This document shows positions 59,763 to 64,000 of a DNA stretch of 64,000 bases, one piece after another. The position numbers were made by a program, and so were the translations under genes. How positions within the stretch are numbered: position 1 is the stretch's first letter; each line of letters starts with the position of its first letter. The stretch is from contig JAITYX010000004.1 in assembly GCA_021018815.1 (NCBI GenBank), forward strand, positions 7,573,501 through 7,637,500, written 5' to 3'. The notes beneath the pieces were generated by a model. The model searched no databases, had not been told where the DNA came from, and saw nothing but the letters and a program-made list of their open reading frames with translations. The DNA comes from Talinum fruticosum. Its lineage: Eukaryota; Streptophyta; Magnoliopsida; Caryophyllales; Talinaceae.

Positions 59763-60348
59763 TAGACTCGGCAAAACTGATCCGAACCGAACGGGTCAAC
59801 CCGAATGACCGAAACCCAAACCGAACCGACATCCGAAACAGTTGAACCGATTTTGACCCGAAAACCAAAATGAACCCGCCCGGACCGAACCGACCCGAAA
59901 TCTAATGAACCCGATTCCGACCCGAACCGAAATGACCCAAACCGAAACTGAACCGAACCTAAAAATGACCCGAACCGAATCATACCCCGAATAGATTTAA
60001 CCCAAATAAAAGTGATCCAACCCATTTTTTTTTTTTTTGAGGATAGACTTTTATGCCTATAATGGTACAATTTTGAATCAATTTTGACCCAAAAAGTGAC
60101 ACAATTACGACCTGATCCGAAATTAACCCGAATCGAACCCGAATGAGATTGACCCGAAGTTGAACCGAACTGAAGTTGACCCAAACTGAAACCGAATGAA
60201 CCCAAATGAGATCGACCCGAAGTTTACCCGAATCGAAGTTGTCCCGAACATGAAACCGAACCGGACCCAAACAAGGGCGATCCAAAGTTAACTCGAACCA
60301 AATTAACCCGAACCGAACCCAAACCGAATGACCCGATTGCCGGATATA
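59763..60348. mobile_element. Non-autonomous hAT element 3 (perfect 8-bp target duplication)
   Basis: The 586-bp element begins TAGACTCGGCAA and ends TTGCCGGATATA, with GCTGTGAT on both sides (59755-59762 and 60349-60356). Almost the whole body is ACCCGAA/AACCGA repeats. It lies in the last intron of the Mei2-like pseudogene. Confidence 0.92.
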
Positions 60349-60990
60349 GCTGTGATAGTTTGGTCAGGATCTTGAAATGCAGCAATTGTTTGAATAAAAT
60401 ATTGTCTTTTGAAAGTAGTCTCTCTGATGGCTGACCCGAGGTTAAGTTGCATAAATATTGACAAGCATACTATGTTACTAGACTCTTCATTTCTTTGACA
60501 AGCATACTATGTTACTAGACTCATTCATTTCTACGGTATTGAACATTGAACACTTAGAGATAATTACAACAATGTGACACTTTAGAGTAGGCACAACACC
60601 ACAAAATTCCTTGAAAATAGGCATGTAGGACGCTTGAAACATGTATCCATATTGATCATTGTTACCCAAGTCTTAGTAGCGTTGAGTACTTGCACCTTGA
60701 CTGATTATTCTTCTAGTGAAGATATACATTTTCTATTTCTCATTTCTGGATTGATGGATAAAAGATGACCAAAAAGTCATCTTCCCATGTTTGATGAACA
60801 AGCAAGAAGAAAAGAGAAATGAAATTAGAATCATCGTTTCCTTTCAATGTTGGAATTGAAAGGAGAGTTTTCCAATTTTGTTCACCTCTTCTTTGCCTTT
60901 GTCATATGTTATATGAAACCTCACAATGGTAAACAAATTATTTCCAAGCAATTCCTGTCATTTCCAGCTAACTCCATCAAACAAAATTAA

Positions 60991-61467
60991 GGCTCCATTT
61001 GATTCTAAGAAAATTAGAAGGAAAGAAAATAAATGTGGAAAATGAATTTCTTTTCCATGTTTGAATTGAAGAAAAAATGAGAGAAAAAAATTTTAATGGA
61101 AAAACTCATGGAAACTTTTGTCAATTTAGTCAATGATATTTTTCTTCCAAAATTGAAATAAAAATGGAAGAAAAACTCACAAAGAGAGAGAAATGGAGAA
61201 AGGAGAGAGACTTCTATTAAGAAAGAACATTAAAAATTTTCTCTCTCATCTCAATTAATCAATACTATTCAATATTTTATCTCTCGCTCTCCATGACAAT
61301 GTGGTGGATGGGTAAGATGTCGGAAAAGAATTATAATTTTTTCCCTCTATTTTTCCTTGAACCAAACACAAGAAAAAAAAACCAATTTCCTATTAACTTT
61401 TTTCCTCATCACTTTTTTTCTATTTAAATTTTCTTTCCAACCTATTTTCTTAGAATCAAATAAAACC
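60991..61467. mobile_element. Tourist-like MITE, copy 3
   Basis: Same family as 33470: GGCTCCATTTGATTCTAAGA at the left and, inverted, GGTTTTATTTGATTCTAAGA at the right. The flanks TAA and TTA do not match exactly. Confidence 0.82.
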
Positions 61468-61470
61468 TTA

Positions 61471-62056
61471 GGGTCTATTTGATTTAAGGAAAATTAGTTG
61501 GAAAGAAAATTTGAAGGAAAAAAATTAGTAGGAAAAAAAGTAAGAGAAAATTGATTTTTTTCTTCCATTTGGACTTAGGAAATTAAGGAGGAAAAAAACC
61601 ATTAATTGAGACCCCTTCATATCTTTTTCTCTCTCTTCAACTTGAATTCCCATTTTCAACCCAATCATTTTCTCTCTCCTCCAATTGAGAATTGAGACCC
61701 TCTTATCTCTCTCCAGCTTGAATCCCCATGGGAGTTGAGGCCCTTTCTTATCTCTCTCTAACGTAATTTACCGTGAAATTATGTATAAGTAAGACCTTAA
61801 TTGATCGAAAAACTGGAGAGATAAGGAAGTAAAGAGAAGCATAGATATAGAGAACACAAGAGCTTCATAGAAAATTTTCCTCCAACTTTCCTCATGTTTT
61901 TGGAAGGAAAATAAACTTGTCTAAAATTATCCATTTTCCACCAAATTTTCCACATGATTTTTTTCCATTCCATTTTCCTTGAACCAAACACAAGAAAATT
62001 TCTTAGTTTCCTAAAAATTTTCTTTCCACCCAATTTTGCAAGAATCAAATAGACCC
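61471..62056. mobile_element. Tourist-like MITE, copy 4 (longer variant)
   Basis: Starts GGGTCTATTTGATTTAAGGA and, inverted, ends GGGTCTATTTGATTCTTGCA. Only TTA (61468-61470) separates it from copy 3. The body is longer and partly different, so it is a subfamily. Confidence 0.78.
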
Positions 62057-62298
62057 CAAGTCTATCAAGATTTCAGTTTGGTGGTCAAAGCCATGAAGTT
62101 TTTGGGCTGAAAATTGCAACTGATGTATATTCTTTGTATCTGTCTTTGTTGTAAGAACCCTTTCCAATGGGTACCAATTTTCAATCAAAGCCAGGCAGGT
62201 TACAAGTTTCCATAGGTGAGGAGGACGATGAAAATAGAGTCTGCTATAAGCCGCCTATTGTCCGAGCATGGTGTCATTTTCTTCATTTGGGGTATTGA

Positions 62299-63769
62299 AA
62301 TTAGTGTATCTGAAGCATTGGTGAAGATCAGAAAATGCTAGTAGAGTATATGACTACATACGTATGTGAGCCATTTCTATTTGGCTAGGAATTGAAGTGG
62401 CCCTCTTGAATTCTTTTTCCATAGTGTGTGCTTCAGAGAAGTGCAGTCTGAAGTTTTTGGGAACTAGAAATTTTTGAACTAAATCATGTGTAACCAAGGT
62501 CATTTTTGAGAATGCTGTAAATTGTTTTCGTGTGGGCAGTTGGTTACATGTAGAAACTGGCCATGCAAAAGGCTCTTTGATTTTCTGACATTTCTTCTTA
62601 TTAGGCTTTAAATATAAATGCTGCATTTAAATGTTGAATTGGAATTCTCCTCCATTTAAAAAAAAAAAGAAAACAATATGTGTTGTGTTTTTTTGTTTTC
62701 CGTGTGATATTTGATCGAGGCATAAAGGCTAGTGTAAAACACGACAAATTTAAATCAATCAATTCTTATGTATTATGTTATCAATTCTTCAATGTAACGA
62801 TTTGAAGTATCATGTTATATACTCCAGGGCGTAGGGCCCACCAAAAAATTAGGAAAATAAAAATTTTAGCTCAATCCAGCACACCATAAATTAAAAAATC
62901 AGAAGAAAAAATATTTCAGCGCCACAAACACAAGCGCTGTTTCTCTCTCTCAATACTAAATACAAGATCAATTGCAAAATTTTTGAGATTTGACACAAAT
63001 TTCTAGAGAAATATCAAAATATCTCAGAAAAATGAAGGATGAATAGGTTTTTCATTTCAAAAGTCAAAATAGATCATAATCATTTGAAATTACGAGATAC
63101 TTAAAGTCAATGTATGAATTGGTTGATATTATGTTGATCTCCTTTAATTAAATTTAAATTGGTATTTCATTCGTTTTTCTTTAGATTCAAGGAATTCATA
63201 GGGTTTTGTATTAATTTTTAATATTTATTTTTATTATTAATTTTTTTCTCCAAATATAATGTGTCTTCGTTTTTATTGAATTTTAAATTTTGTGATGAAT
63301 ATTTATTAGTGTTTGATGAATTTTTAGTGATAATTTTTTTTTAGTTTTACATGTATCGAGAGAGTTGCATATCGAACTCTTGCTCCTTTTTTTAATAATT
63401 ATGTTACTTCTCTCTAGATATGATTTGGCCTTTCTAATTTTTGTCAAGTTTTTAAAAGTGATGTTTTTTTTGTTAGTATGATTATAACAATTTTTTACCT
63501 ATCAAGAGAGTTGTTGATGTTTTGCTTTATTTATCTTTTATTAATTTGCTTCTATCGAGATAAAATTTTACCTCTCCATGGTTTATTAATTTTTATTTTT
63601 TAGGAATAAATATTTACATATTTTTTTATGAGTATTTAAAATTTGCTAATGAATATTAATGGTTTTCATATATGAAAAGAGCTGAAAATTTTCTGCTATT
63701 CTTTTATTAATTTATTTCTCTCCGTATACAATCTTTTCATTCTTTATTAATTTTTGGATGGGTTTCAGG
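62299..63769. other. AT-rich spacer downstream of the Mei2-like pseudogene
   Basis: The first part may be the old 3' UTR of the pseudogene. Nothing else is recognised. Confidence 0.4.
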
Positions 63770-64000
63770 AGAATGGACATATTCAATGATGCTTTATTGA
63801 TGAAATAAGCATGGAGAATTTTTAAAAATATTGAATCCCTCAGTAGAGTTCTAAAGCCAAGTATTTTTCAAAGGATGATTTCCTAGCATCATCTCTTGGG
63901 AATGCTCGTGGCTATGCTTGGCGTGGGATATGGTCATCCAAGGCTCTTCTCAAAGAAGGTTTAATGTGGAGAGTGGGTACTGGTGCTAATGTTGACATAT
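63770..64000 (+). pseudogene. LINE ORF2 C-terminal fragment, cut by window edge
   Basis: Plus-strand frames give FNDALLMK, then AWRIFKNIESLS, and finally GNARGYAWRGIWSSKALLKE with GLMWRVGTGANVDI at the window end. This is the conserved region between reverse transcriptase and the zf-RVT domain of plant L1 elements. A stop after LLMK and frame changes make it defective. It starts abruptly, so it is 5'-truncated, and it continues past 64000. Confidence 0.8.

Larger units (their letters stand above)
57103..62298 (+). pseudogene. Mei2-like RNA-binding protein pseudogene, introns retained, 5' part missing
   Basis: Mei2-like proteins carry three RRMs and act in meiosis and vegetative development; the C-terminal RRM is diagnostic. 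Recognisable pieces: 57103-57379 (SSVRLSSVGREFGVSEASQ); 58169-58805 (LWDRQHVYIGES, RVRSRRNETN, GEDTRTTLMLKNIPNKY); 59125-59206 (TSKMLLATIDEQHRGKHDF); 59293-59361 (NKCNMGYAFINMIDP); 59437-59616 (GRKWEKFNSEKDATLAYGR, HTDGPNAGDP); 62156-62298 (PFPMGTNFQSKPGR, then a stop). Introns with GT/AG borders separate these, so it came from genomic DNA, not from mRNA. Damage: RRM1 and RRM2 absent, stops at about 58513 and 58753, a 319-bp insertion inside RRM3, and the last donor apparently one base short. The final intron has swollen to 2.5 kb with one hAT and two Tourist-like MITEs. Confidence 0.88.

Noticed and set aside
59762..60285. Gly/Ser/Phe-rich minus-strand frames of 100-147 codons
   Set aside because: Translations of the CCCGAA repeats in hAT element 3.

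Overview
This window is nuclear DNA of a flowering plant, most likely a eudicot. The evidence is spliced genes with GT/AG introns, very AT-rich spacers, plant-type transposons of nearly every order, an LRR receptor-like protein, a plastid-type chorismate mutase and a Mei2-like RNA-binding protein. A degenerate MITE in the chorismate mutase intron resembles ones common in Caryophyllales, but I cannot fix the family. No tRNA, rRNA, CRISPR or prokaryotic operon was seen.

Layout. 1-1892: 5' end of a minus-strand Ty3/gypsy element (gag, PBS, LTR). 2044-8193: Stowaway MITEs, one carrying a 5'-truncated LINE, which in turn carries a hAT element with a perfect 8-bp target duplication. 9175-11133: a Stowaway MITE split by a solo LTR. 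11779-20327 (minus): a six-exon chorismate mutase gene whose 4.7-kb third intron holds a rearranged LTR block. 21546-28278: a MULE-type element (8/9-bp target duplication) into which a complete but transposase-less CACTA element (22284-27815, AAA target duplication) has jumped. 28431-33010: two unknown dispersed repeats, a solo LTR, a FAR1-like fragment in a tandem array, and a perfect 26-bp palindrome. 33470-35230: Tourist-like MITEs.

37483-41511 (plus): an LRR receptor-like protein gene in three exons with one frameshift, followed by a fragment of a second receptor. 42700-43777: a 154-bp-period tandem repeat. 44133-44794: a second hAT element. 47094-47434 (minus): a small two-exon gene for a secreted six-cysteine defensin-like peptide, intact with TATA box and poly(A) signal. 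50346-56300: LTR-like DNA, a zf-GRF fragment and a decayed MURA transposase. 57103-62298 (plus): a Mei2-like pseudogene that kept its introns and was later hit by a foreign insertion, a third hAT element and two Tourist-like MITEs. The right edge enters another LINE.

The host genes are scattered and functionally unrelated: aromatic amino-acid synthesis in the plastid, cell-surface recognition, a secreted defence-type peptide, and a dead regulator of meiosis or development. Three apparent single-base frameshifts in otherwise good genes (two in chorismate mutase, one in the receptor) could be real decay or uncorrected sequencing errors. The most attractive item is the defensin-like gene, which is split by an intron and too short per exon to show as a long open frame.
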